Positions 44,501 to 51,213 of a stretch of DNA of 56,645 nt are shown here, in pieces. The notes under the pieces are model-generated. The model had not been told where the DNA came from and did no database searches. It saw nothing but the letters and a program-made list of their open reading frames with translations. A program made the translations under genes and the position numbers. Each line of letters begins with the position of its first letter. The first letter of the stretch is position 1. Source of the stretch: Roseivirga sp. UBA6061 (lineage in GTDB: Bacteria; Bacteroidota; Bacteroidia; Cytophagales; Cyclobacteriaceae); NCBI GenBank assembly GCA_002427745.1, contig DIYF01000078.1:1-56645 (forward strand). The letters run 5' to 3'.

Positions 44501-46287
44501 TCAATTCAGTCAATCAGGACGTAACGATCACGGTCACCAATGTAGATGACACTGATCCTGTATTTACTTCTGCAACCACAGCTAGCTTTGTCGAAAACGG
44601 TACAGGTACGGCTTATACCGCAATAGCTACGGATGTCAATGCACTGACCTATGGCCTGGGCAGTCAAAAAGACGAAACACTATTTAATATGGACCAGAAC
44701 TCAGGGGTGGTCACTTTCAAGACCGCTCCTGATTTCGAAAACCCGGCTGATGGAGATGCTAACAATACTTATGTCATTAATGTAATCGCCAGTGATGGCA
44801 TCAACTCTGTCAATCAGGACGTGACGATCACCGTAACTGATGCAGATGAGATAGCTCCTACAGTTAATATTAGTAGTGAGACTTTGGGAATCACCTCTGG
44901 CGTATTTACTGTCACTGTAGCATACAGTGAAACTGTTACAGGCTTTGCGGTAGGGGATATCACCGTTACCAATGGAACAGCAGGCAACTTTACCAGTGTC
45001 ATTGCCGGTAAGGAATGGACGGCTGATATCACACCAGCATCGAATGGTGCTGTGACAATCAACATTGCAGCAGCCACAGCAAAGGATGCCGCGGGTAATG
45101 AAAATACCGCTGCTACAGAGTTCAGTATTCAGAACGATGAAACCGCACCGGGAGTAACCTTATCTGCGGGAGCACTTACAGGAGGAGCTTATACGGTAAC
45201 AGCGCAGTTCAGCGAAACGGTTAGTGGTTTTACCCAGGGAGATATAACTATCTCTGGTGGCACGATCAGTGATTTTACAGCAGTGGACGGTGGTACCTAT
45301 ACTTTCTCTGTGAGCTCTGAGAATCCTGCTGCTACGGTGGATATTGCTGCCGGAGTGGCAACTGATGCTGCCGGGAACGGGAATACAGCCGCTTCACAGC
45401 TGAGCCTGGTCTTCAACAGCAGCCCTGCAGATATCACACTGTCCAGTGCTTCGATTGATGAAAACAATGAGGCGGGAGCCACCATTGGCGACTTCAGTAC
45501 GATTGACCCGGATGCTTCAGATACTCATACCTACATGCTGGTGGCCGGAGCAGGAGATACGGATAACGCGTCCTTTACTATTGACGGAGTGAGCCTGAAA
45601 GCTGTGGGTACTTTCGATTTCGAAACGCAGTCCAGCTACAGTATCCGTGTAAAAACAGATGATAGCAGGGGAGGAAGCTTCGAAAAGAACTTCACGATTG
45701 GCATCGACAATGTCGCAGAGCCAGAGGTGACAGTAAGTGGAACGGTGGAGTTCCCTGAAACACAGCTGGGAATTACTGTTAGTACTATGATCACTATCAG
45801 TAACATTGGAGAAGCTCCCGTAGAGGTAATTGCTTCCTCAGCTCCGGCAGACTTCTCAGTGACTCCGGGCTCGGTTGTCCTGATGGCAGGAGAGAGCAGG
45901 CAGGTCAATGTCAATTTCACTCCAACGCAGGAGGCTACTTATTCAGGAAACCTGGTATTCAGTTACAATGGGCGACAAGTTACACTAGCGGTCAGTGGTA
46001 TCGGAGCGATTGTCACAGGAACCGATGATGAGCTGATCGATGAAAATGAGATCAGACTCTATCCAAACCCTGCCAGTGATGTGGTGAATATCGACCTCTC
46101 TCAGGTACCTGCTCAGGCACTGGATATCACGTTCGTTAATGCAGCCGGTAAAGTAGTGAATACCTGGAATGACTATCGTGAGAAGCAACTGTCCGTCCGG
46201 GTAAGTGACTTGGATAACGGCTTGTATATCATGCAGTTTACCGATGGTAAATCGGTAGTCAGGAAAAAAGTGATCATCAGAAAATAA
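35575..46287 (+). CDS. Giant T9SS-secreted protein with NHL propellers nested in cadherin-like domains
   Basis: 3570 residues from the ATG at 35575 (MKRLYQPFTESMRHHG). The signal peptide ends at WAQ (about residue 36). Order: an N-terminal unknown domain (40-180), a cadherin-like domain (about 185-300), then four units of a CADG/He_PIG beta-sandwich each interrupted by a six-motif NHL propeller (propellers about 355-677, 1045-1333, 1525-1832 and 2027-2352). A Calx-beta domain (about 715-822) and PKD/REJ-like domains (about 825-990) lie between units 1 and 2, and single cadherin-like domains between later units. Then come a run of cadherin repeats (about 2393-3090), two bacterial Ig-like domains, a CADG domain, a choice-of-anchor-D-like domain (about 3380-3478) and a T9SS type A sorting domain (LYPNPASDVVNIDL to KKVIIRK). 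Probably a surface adhesin or substrate scaffold. Confidence 0.93.
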   Translation: MKRLYQPFTESMRHHGWQRIILLLILAFFSQRIWAQTINFNEITDANDTDIGAVYTSGNFRFTMTNGVFLVSDQGNGATKGVRPAGTLLTIETLDGSEVQFESFYVNPSILGNIDFTSIEGFKNGLSTGTNRVNVNNSGKVDMAASLADVDKVVLSASVFAFAVFDDFVFSAASETANVAPLVTAPTAPTVTEDAVDVAIADDIQLAEADLEDAHTLTFTITGGTLSLGEGGITFGGSGNKSASFTAQGSVADLNTAMDAATFTPTPNLSGTDVATISFVANDGKADSNTATVTFDITGVNDIPVFTSSPETSVDQDKMYSYTVMTSDNDHHGVLVKPTTKPDWLSLQASANTEWVVNTFAGSGSYGLGDGTGTSATFIGPRGIAIDASGTLYITDEFKIRKIDPSGVVTTLAGADVRGRSDGTGTNAKFYALRGLTLDASGNLYVCDAGNNNIVKVTPEGVATAFAGSGTSAAVDGTGTLASFVQPVDLDIDNSGNLYVGDGKGNTLRKITPGGVVTTLAGSSTAGADDGTGSAAGFSSLDGIKVDDAGTIYVADWNNHRIRKVSPQGVVTTLAGSGAASSIDGTGTEASFYRPVGLTLDAAGNLFVSEFGGRRIRKVTPEGIVSTIAGNDTNGASDGPGTSASFSSLGWLDFDAYGNLYVADQSNLKIRSISPQSYTLSGDASAEKGTHDITLNANDLKGGTATQSFSIFVSDVVEFDGTASNGNESESTADIPVSLNKALTTEASVDYAISGTAQSGVDHSFTGGTLTFAAGETTKNITITGIIDDTEIEAGETIILTLSNGVGIDLGNQNVHTYTINDNDVTEANAGTDETVCGRSLNLSGNAPDAANGETGEWIIISGENGFLRDATNANTSFSGRGGNTYTLRWTLTKGGNTSTDDVLITLVNDPIANAGPDKQIRGIGNLEGTVSQGSTGTWTIQGGDGNGVLGDPTSLTSSFTGTSGMWYTLILTASNDLCGTNTDGVDIQYFSNELPEFTSTPGTSVNDNNNYRYYPQISDKDDAPNVTASVKPDWLTLSTLPAGALHTFAGALETGNTNGFATNARFKFPNDVAVDSEGNLFVADQGNNVIKKITTDGQVSVFATGFNGPAGISVATSGNVYVADTFNNLVKKITKDGIVSNIDFVTAPYGIAVDAQENVYYSSLSGNKIYKYLQSSGLTDVLAGSGTAGKDDGTGNASTFNGPAGLDLDANGNVYVADWGNELIRKITPAGVVTTLAGSGTAASTDGFGSFASLDGPKGIAIDADGIIYVTENSLTSGRIRRIENGFVSTISATVAPATNTLTNPEGLTVDKQGNLYIADFNNNTIKFLPAQAQAVLSGSAVGQKGAHEVTLKNDDGHGGVIEQKFTIMVNDVTAPVFTSATTVNFAENGTGAAYTVTATDANDLTYSLGTGNDEDFFNIDAGVVTFKSAPDHEEPRNEELDNDYVINVIASDGNNSSNQNVTISVTNVNETPFFTSTAVTAVNDNATYSYRITPSDPDGDALTVTATQKPDWLELSSASGGQVSTVAGVLGTNTSTDGANGTFSAPWNLATDAQGNTYVTEFSQHIVRKISVDGTVSTIAGVNGMSGDQNGMGSETRLNTPRDIAVDAAGNVYFTDSGNNKIKKITPEGVVSTFVGSGDSGSQDGTGMEASFSFPDALAIDADGNLYVGQSAVIRKVTPAGVVSTLGGVSFLDGHEDGPLAEARFSSEINYISVDKQGNIYLLENQDRIRKISKDGIVSTLNTGDFLHVGSGMEVDHAGNVYFLEEYSVVYRFSKNGDITPIAGERYRQSLSDGNGIDATTARLRTAFGLGFDPNGDLLITDVPLIRKITFPSLKLSGDATGQTGTHDVTLKADDGNGATVEQNFTITINDVTDPVITSATTASFAENGTGTAYTVTATDTNGLTYSLGTDNDESLFNIDGTSGTVTFKTSPDFESPADANTDNAYVINVIASDGSNTTNQDVTITVTNVNEAPSFTSTPITSVNDNTNYSYTIEVNDPEGDALTIAAATKPDWLSLSVSEEESVSTIAGSGETDGSGTGVPKDGVGTEAGFGNPGGIVIDASGNVYVLDPIANAVRKVDQNKLVTTLAGNGTAEHKDGTGTNAAFLGVNDLAMDPLGNLYITSNHSIRKVTPEGVVSTFVGPDNGAEGDVDGAGADARFSAPVGITYDATTNALFVTDARTGKIRKVTLDGVVTTFAGSGTAASDDGSGTNASFNSPQGIAVDNQGNFYIAEASSRRIRKITPSAVVTTLAGSDAGFADGTGIEAKFGYITSLTVDSEGVVYVADGDNNRIRQISPEGVVSTLLGGGAYDYVDGTFDVARLSGPQKIAIDNNENLVFNEWSRRLRRVNIDRGHRLLGSAVGQKGTFNVSLTANDGTNDAVEQNFTITVNDATDPVFTSGTAVNFAENETGTVYTVAATDVNTVTYSLGTGNDEALFDIMAGVVTFKVSPDFENPADANTDNAYVINVIANDGINSANQDVTITVTNVDDTDPVFSSAVTASFAENGTGTAYTIVATDANALTYSLGSGKDEALFDVDGSSGAVTFKASPDFENPADANTDNAYVINVIASDGINSVNQDVTITVTNVDDTDPMFTSATAVDFAENGTGTAYTIVATDANALTYSLGSGNDEALFDIDGTSGAVTFKVSPDFENPVDANTDNAYVINVIASDGINSVNQNVTITVTNVDDTDPVFTSATTASFAENGTGTTYTIVATDANALTYSLGSGNDEALFNVEGTSGAVTFKASPDFENPADANTDNAYVINVIASDGINSVNQDVTITVTNVDDTDPVFTSTTIASFAENGTGTAYTIVATDANALTYSLGSGNDEALFNVDGTSGAVTFKSSPDFENPADANTDNAYVINVIASDGINSVNQNVTITVTNVDDTDPVFTSATTTSFVENGTGTAYTIVATDANALTYSLGSGNDEALFDVNGGSGVVTFKAAPDYENPADANTDNTFVINVIASDGINSVNQDVTITVTNVDDTDPVFTSATTASFVENGTGTAYTAIATDVNALTYGLGSQKDETLFNMDQNSGVVTFKTAPDFENPADGDANNTYVINVIASDGINSVNQDVTITVTDADEIAPTVNISSETLGITSGVFTVTVAYSETVTGFAVGDITVTNGTAGNFTSVIAGKEWTADITPASNGAVTINIAAATAKDAAGNENTAATEFSIQNDETAPGVTLSAGALTGGAYTVTAQFSETVSGFTQGDITISGGTISDFTAVDGGTYTFSVSSENPAATVDIAAGVATDAAGNGNTAASQLSLVFNSSPADITLSSASIDENNEAGATIGDFSTIDPDASDTHTYMLVAGAGDTDNASFTIDGVSLKAVGTFDFETQSSYSIRVKTDDSRGGSFEKNFTIGIDNVAEPEVTVSGTVEFPETQLGITVSTMITISNIGEAPVEVIASSAPADFSVTPGSVVLMAGESRQVNVNFTPTQEATYSGNLVFSYNGRQVTLAVSGIGAIVTGTDDELIDENEIRLYPNPASDVVNIDLSQVPAQALDITFVNAAGKVVNTWNDYREKQLSVRVSDLDNGLYIMQFTDGKSVVRKKVIIRK
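43045..44844 (+). repeat. Six exact 300-bp tandem cadherin repeats
   Basis: Within the giant gene the motif DDTDP(V/M)F recurs at 43045, 43345, 43645, 43945, 44245 and 44545, exactly 300 bp (100 residues) apart. Each unit holds FAENGTGTAYTIVATDANAL and an NAYVINVIASDG segment. A 98-residue related unit precedes at 42751, and more distant ones lie at about 39700 and 41200. Confidence 0.93.
45145..45818 (+). repeat. C-terminal cassette, copy 1 (shared with second giant)
   Basis: It aligns with 55972-56645 at a constant offset of 10827 bp, with no indel. By eye the last 390 bp differ at about 27 positions. It encodes a bacterial Ig-like domain, a CADG domain and the start of the choice-of-anchor-D-like domain. 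Confidence 0.9.
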
Positions 46288-46293
46288 AAGAAA

Positions 46294-46728
46294 ATGAAAC
46301 CATTCAGTTACAAATATTTACTTTACACACTTTTACTGTTCGTTAGTCTGGCCTCGTGTAGGCCGGACGACCCGAACGGCCCCAGCATTCAGGACCTGAC
46401 CTTCGAAAAACTGGCAGGTAACTGGACCCTAGGGAGCAGTGGCAGCATTACGCTGGACGGACAGGACATTACCCTCAATTACCCGGGCCTTGCCCTGTCT
46501 TTTGCCGATGGCACCTATAACACCACCAATGCCGGAGACTTGTTCAAGGCATCCGGCACCTGGCAGTGGTCTGGAGAAATGGCCACCAGCGTGATCCTGG
46601 ATACAGGGGAGGAGGTAACCATCATCGATCTGTCAGAGACTGACTTTCAGTTTTCTTTTACCCATACCGGAACAGGAGGCACTGCAGCCGGTACGGCAGG
46701 TAACTATGTGGTTACACTTGAGAAGTAG
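46294..46728 (+). CDS. Small lipoprotein co-transcribed with the giant protein
   Basis: 144 residues, starting 6 bp after the giant gene's stop. Lipobox LASC (LLLFVSLASCRPDD, Cys22), then a beta-rich domain of about 115 residues: LAGNWTLGSSGSITLDGQDI, LALSFADGTYNT, GTWQWSGEMATSVIL and FQFSFTHTGTG. The layout resembles small lipocalin-like domains of Bacteroidota (KLxGxWxL start), although that is a tentative match. The tight spacing suggests a partner or anchor for the secreted giant protein. Confidence 0.82.
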   Translation: MKPFSYKYLLYTLLLFVSLASCRPDDPNGPSIQDLTFEKLAGNWTLGSSGSITLDGQDITLNYPGLALSFADGTYNTTNAGDLFKASGTWQWSGEMATSVILDTGEEVTIIDLSETDFQFSFTHTGTGGTAAGTAGNYVVTLEK

Positions 46729-46771
46729 CTTAGTTCTGTAAGAAAGAAGAAGTCTCAAAAATCAATGAAAT

Positions 46772-46938
46772 CGTCATCACGAACGCAGTGAAGCCTGCCT
46801 GCGGCATAGGCAGGTGATCTCATCGTTCCTTTGCAGGTCATCACAGGGGATTGCCGCACTGCTCCTTCGCTGAAGCTTTCACCGGAGGCCAAAGCCTTTG
46901 GCGAAGGACTCAGCGCAAGCGTGTCGTTCGCAATGACG
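46772..46938. repeat. REPIN-like repeat element between convergent genes
   Basis: It begins CGTCATCACGAACGCAGTGA and ends GTCGTTCGCAATGACG, an inverted version of the same family as at 34444 and 35038. Internal hairpin CCTGCCT / AGGCAGG near 46794-46814. It fills most of the 291-bp gap between the lipoprotein and the regulator gene. Confidence 0.6.
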
Positions 46939-47019
46939 ATACATTTTTGGAGCTTCTTCTTTTTCGTAAGCTTAAGTATCAAGCACCATCCAAGTCATAC
47001 GGTACGTCAGACTTGCAGA

Positions 47020-50000
47020 TCAGGCGTATTTGAAATAGTCAGAGGGGAACTTGCCAAAGCGTTCTTTATACTGTCGGGAAAAATAGGCTTTAGAAGAAAA
47101 GCCAATGGCCGTTGAAACTGAACCAAGATCCCGGAATTCACCCCGTTCTAAATAGCTACGGGCCATTTGCAGCCTGATTTCTTTGATGTAGGCGTTGGGA
47201 GAATAACCCGTTGCCTCCTTTAGTTTTCGGTAAAAGGTTCTTTCACTTTCTCCTGTCTTTTCAGCCAGTAGAGCCACATTGAATTCTATGGAGCCTATGT
47301 TTTCCTCCGTTTGCCTTCTTACCTGTACCAGCCATTTCTCCTGCAATGAAATCTCTTTTCCACCTTGACCATTGCTTTCACTTCCCTGATGCTGGAGGCT
47401 TTTAAGGTGAGCAACTTTTAGTTGGTTTTTGATCCTTGCTTTGAGCTCTTCCAGTGAAAATGGCTTGAGTAAATAATCGTCTACACCCAGGCGAAAGGCT
47501 TCCAGTTTGTCTCTTTCAGCACTTCTGGCTGTTAGAAACACCACGGGAATAGATGACAATCGCTCATCTGACCTGATGGCCTGAAGCATGCCTAAACCAT
47601 CGAGCTTTGGCATCATCATATCTGAAATAATGAGGTCTGTCGGCTCATTTTTCTCGTTCCTTAAATAATCCAGAGCTTCTATACCATTGCTGCAGGTTTC
47701 GATGCGAAACAGCTCTTTTAGATTAATACTGATGAATGTACTGAGGTCGGTATTGTCCTCTACAAGCAATATGCGCTTGTCAGCGAAATAAAGAGTAGGG
47801 TGGTCCTCAGGAATATCTTGTTCTGATGGCAGAGGACTGGCAAATTCCAGCCCGTTCACTTCAGGGAGCCACAGACTAAAAGTACTGCCCATTCTCCACT
47901 CACTTACAACGCTGAGTTCACCGTTCATAGCAGCTGCCAGCTCATAACTCAGCGCCAGGCCAATTCCTGTACCTCCTTCCGTTTTACGGTCAGGGTCTTT
48001 CGTTTGAAAAAAGCGATCAAAAACGTAGGGAAGGTCTTGTGTACTTATTCCTTCTCCGTTGTCAGCTACCTCTATATAAAGTCCTTCCTTTGCCGAAATA
48101 CGGACCTCAACAAGTCCACCGCTTGCTGTAAACTTGAGCGCATTGGACATCAGGTTGTTGATAATCTTATCGGCCATGGACGTATCGAGATGCCAATGAT
48201 CATTTTCCCCTAATTCACTCGAAAAACGCAGCGCTATTGCCTGGCTATCTGCCTTGGGTTTGAAGTTATCAATCAGGTTTTTGAAATAGGCATTGACAAA
48301 GACCCTGGCATACCGAGGCTGGGCCACACCGTTTTCCAGACGACTCAGATCCAGTATTTCATCAACCAGGCTTTTGATAGTCTCGGTATTTCTTTTGGCC
48401 AGCTCAAGTGTGTTTTTGTCTCCGACAGACAGGTTATCGCGTGCTATCACCTCTTCAAGAGGAGCCAGGATAAGGCTCAGAGGAGTTCTTAACTCATGGG
48501 ATGTATTTGCGAAAAAATTCGATTTGAGTTCATCCAGGCTTTTTAACTCTTCAGCTTGCTGTCTGATCTCCTCGGTAGCCACCTCAATATCTTCTTCAAG
48601 CTTTTTCTGTCGGGCCTGCAACATGCGCTCGCGATACCGTATGATCACAACAGTACCCGTCACCAGCAGGGCCAACATTAAAGTCAGGAACCACCAGGTA
48701 AGATAGTAGGGGCGGGAAACGACCAGCGTCAGGTGTTGTTCGGTATAGTTCACACCATAGCTGCCTTGCGCACGAATGGCCAGGGTATAGGTGCCATAAG
48801 GCAATCTGTTGATCCTGATTTCGGGTGAGGAGTTAAATGTCCATTCACTGTCCAGGCCTTCGATTTTGTATGAAAATGAATTGAGAGCAGGATTGATATA
48901 ATCCCTGAGACCAAACTTCAGCTCTAAGCTGATATGTTGAGGTTTCATAGTCACTGTGTTCAGCGAGCTCTTATCGAAACTAAGCTCGGTAAACTTCCCA
49001 TCGCTGGCTTCCTGTAACCTTAGGCTTGAAAGGAAGAGTCCATCTGACTGATTGTTCCTGCTGAAATCACGTGGGTCCAGACGAGTTACTCCATTTAGGT
49101 TACCAAAGTACAGTACGCCTCTTTCGTCTTGTGCATGAGATGTGGTATTGAATTCATTGTTGGCAAGGCCATCGCTTTCACGGAAAACACGCACCTCATG
49201 ACTGGCAGGATCTATAAGGTTAATCCCATCGTTGGTAGGAACCCAAAGTCTCTCAAGATGGTCCTGATATACGGCATATGACATGGGGTCAGACATGCCA
49301 TTGGTTGGGTTCCAAAAATTCACCAATTCACCACGTTCAATATTATACTCTATAATACCCGACCTGGTAGCCAGGTGCAGAGTGCTGTCGTGAAATGAGT
49401 TAATATGTCTTACGGAAGGATTCAGGCCCACTGTAGTACCGGAAAAATCTACTTTTCCGGTGATTCCCTGCCCCGGAGTGAGCTGATAAAGACCTGTTTC
49501 GGCACCCAGCCACAATACCCCGGCTTTTTCATAAATATCAAACACAGAGGTGTTGGCCAACTCAGGAAATTCGTTGTAGGCACTGAACTTACTGTAGGTC
49601 TTATCACCCTTTTTAAAGACGGACAAACCTGTCGCCTGACCCATATAGAAAACACTGTCTACGGCTTTTACCACCCAGTTCATCTCAATAGGTTCAGTGG
49701 TGATAGCGCCTTGTGCATCATAGCTGATTTGTTCGGAATCAATGCTCCTGAACGATTTATCGCTTAGATCATAGACAAACAGCAGTCCACCTTCTGTGCT
49801 CATCAATAACTCATTAGGACTGATTCGGGCAATGTCTAACCTCCTGTAGTCAAAAAGCAAAGAGCCTGTTCTCAATTCGTAGGGGATTTTCAGCTCTTCT
49901 TTTTCACCGGTTTTTGGATTTACCAGGTATGTTCCTCCAAGTCCGCTAACCAAAAGGGTTGAATCATTCACGGGCGATATACCTCTGGCATTGAATCCGG

Positions 50001-51021
50001 TTTCTCCAAAAATCAGGAAGTCGGTCAGGTAGTTTTGAAATTGCGGCTTTCGGTAGTTAAAAACATGTACTTGTTTATTAAAATAGCGCCACCAGTTGCC
50101 GTAGTGGTCGAAATAAATTTCAAAGGGGAAAGTATAGAAGTCGATTTCCGGCAGCACGCGGGATATTTCGTCCTGGTTGAGGTCGCGCATCACATAGTGA
50201 TACCCCTCTCGAGTAATCGTGTAATCATTTTGGGTATTGATCGCCAACAAGGGAAAGTCATTCCAGAGGTATTGGCCGTCTACTTCAAACAACGAATCGT
50301 CTTTATACAGCCGGTTTCGGTGCATGGCTTCCTGGTCCATCATTTTGAAGTGATAGACATGAGATTCAGAATCTACACCAATAATCTCATATGTACCTTC
50401 TTCAGGGGCTGTGAAAGATTTGAGCACTTTTCCCTGTGTATCAATCAAGTCAAAACCACCAGCATGATTGACCCATAACCCTTTAGGGGCAGGGTAGGCT
50501 TGCTTAATGGTATGTGGGGTGGAGTAAACAGACGAATACCCCTTGGCACCGTACACATCAACAGTCTGGTCGTGAACTACCCACAATTCATCGTGCCAGC
50601 GATCATTGTAAAGAGAACGGATTGGGAGTGGTACCGAGCTATTGGTGAGATAGTCACTTAGCCATTGACTGCTTTTCAGGTTGGGGTCAAAGATTTGGAG
50701 GTCGTACTGACCATTGGCGGTAACTCTGCTGGTAAGCAGCCAGAGTTTTCCTTCAAAGTCTTCTGCCATACCGATAACCTCGTTGCTTTTTAACGCGTCA
50801 TCTTCAAAGCTGTAGTTAATGATGCGAAGTCCGTCAAATTTATCCAGGCCCCGCCCGCCAGACATCCACATAATGCCCTGCCGGTCCATTAGGAAAAGGT
50901 CAGTGCCATTGCTGCTCAAACCATCCTCTGTGGAAATTACCCGATGCTGTGGGATCAGCTCCTGTGCATTGACTCCAGACCAGATCAGTAGGAAGAGTAG
51001 TAAGGCTAGTAGCCGTTTCAA
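47020..51021 (-). CDS. Hybrid two-component regulator (propeller sensor, kinase, receiver, AraC)
   Basis: 1333 residues. The signal peptide (LLALLLFLLIWSGVNAQ) is followed by a periplasmic two-component-regulator propeller sensor (about 22-690, blades with ISTEDGLSSNGTDLFLMDRQ and GLANNEFN), a Y_Y_Y domain (about 700-770), a TM helix (about 778-798), a HisKA domain with His842 (SHELRTPLSLIL), and HATPase (NNLMSNALKFTA, DNGEGIS, GGTGIGLAL). Then a receiver with Asp1134 (IISDMMMPKLDG) and a C-terminal AraC HTH (about 1230-1333, LAEKTGESERTFYRKLKEAT). This is the single-chain HTCS architecture that in Bacteroidetes commonly senses glycans and activates local genes. It lies between the two giant surface-protein genes, divergent from the second one, making those genes plausible targets. 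Confidence 0.95.
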   Translation of the reverse strand: MKRLLALLLFLLIWSGVNAQELIPQHRVISTEDGLSSNGTDLFLMDRQGIMWMSGGRGLDKFDGLRIINYSFEDDALKSNEVIGMAEDFEGKLWLLTSRVTANGQYDLQIFDPNLKSSQWLSDYLTNSSVPLPIRSLYNDRWHDELWVVHDQTVDVYGAKGYSSVYSTPHTIKQAYPAPKGLWVNHAGGFDLIDTQGKVLKSFTAPEEGTYEIIGVDSESHVYHFKMMDQEAMHRNRLYKDDSLFEVDGQYLWNDFPLLAINTQNDYTITREGYHYVMRDLNQDEISRVLPEIDFYTFPFEIYFDHYGNWWRYFNKQVHVFNYRKPQFQNYLTDFLIFGETGFNARGISPVNDSTLLVSGLGGTYLVNPKTGEKEELKIPYELRTGSLLFDYRRLDIARISPNELLMSTEGGLLFVYDLSDKSFRSIDSEQISYDAQGAITTEPIEMNWVVKAVDSVFYMGQATGLSVFKKGDKTYSKFSAYNEFPELANTSVFDIYEKAGVLWLGAETGLYQLTPGQGITGKVDFSGTTVGLNPSVRHINSFHDSTLHLATRSGIIEYNIERGELVNFWNPTNGMSDPMSYAVYQDHLERLWVPTNDGINLIDPASHEVRVFRESDGLANNEFNTTSHAQDERGVLYFGNLNGVTRLDPRDFSRNNQSDGLFLSSLRLQEASDGKFTELSFDKSSLNTVTMKPQHISLELKFGLRDYINPALNSFSYKIEGLDSEWTFNSSPEIRINRLPYGTYTLAIRAQGSYGVNYTEQHLTLVVSRPYYLTWWFLTLMLALLVTGTVVIIRYRERMLQARQKKLEEDIEVATEEIRQQAEELKSLDELKSNFFANTSHELRTPLSLILAPLEEVIARDNLSVGDKNTLELAKRNTETIKSLVDEILDLSRLENGVAQPRYARVFVNAYFKNLIDNFKPKADSQAIALRFSSELGENDHWHLDTSMADKIINNLMSNALKFTASGGLVEVRISAKEGLYIEVADNGEGISTQDLPYVFDRFFQTKDPDRKTEGGTGIGLALSYELAAAMNGELSVVSEWRMGSTFSLWLPEVNGLEFASPLPSEQDIPEDHPTLYFADKRILLVEDNTDLSTFISINLKELFRIETCSNGIEALDYLRNEKNEPTDLIISDMMMPKLDGLGMLQAIRSDERLSSIPVVFLTARSAERDKLEAFRLGVDDYLLKPFSLEELKARIKNQLKVAHLKSLQHQGSESNGQGGKEISLQEKWLVQVRRQTEENIGSIEFNVALLAEKTGESERTFYRKLKEATGYSPNAYIKEIRLQMARSYLERGEFRDLGSVSTAIGFSSKAYFSRQYKERFGKFPSDYFKYA

Positions 51022-51179
51022 TATAAGTGTATGTTAAAAAACAGTATGGGTTAAAGGTAAGTCAGATTTTAATTTTATGCACAGGCCTGGTTTCATGTTG
51101 AAAGCCGTTATGGCAGAATATTGATTGTTATTGGCAGGATTTTAAATGTTGATAATGAGAGTGTTAGAAAGAAATGAAT

Positions 51180-51191
51180 GCACATTTGTGC
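51180..51191. promoter_or_regulatory. Palindrome in the divergent control region
   Basis: GCACATTTGTGC (arms GCACA / TGTGC) lies 23 bp before the ATG of the second giant gene, in the 192-bp region separating it from the hybrid regulator. It could be a regulator site or a chance palindrome. Confidence 0.3.
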
Positions 51192-51213
51192 CACGTCAAA
51201 AGGCTTCCAAACT

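Noticed and set aside
47020..47115. Plus-strand frames over 46831-47115 as a small gene
   Set aside because: They consist of REPIN-like repeat sequence and the antisense of the AraC end of the hybrid regulator.
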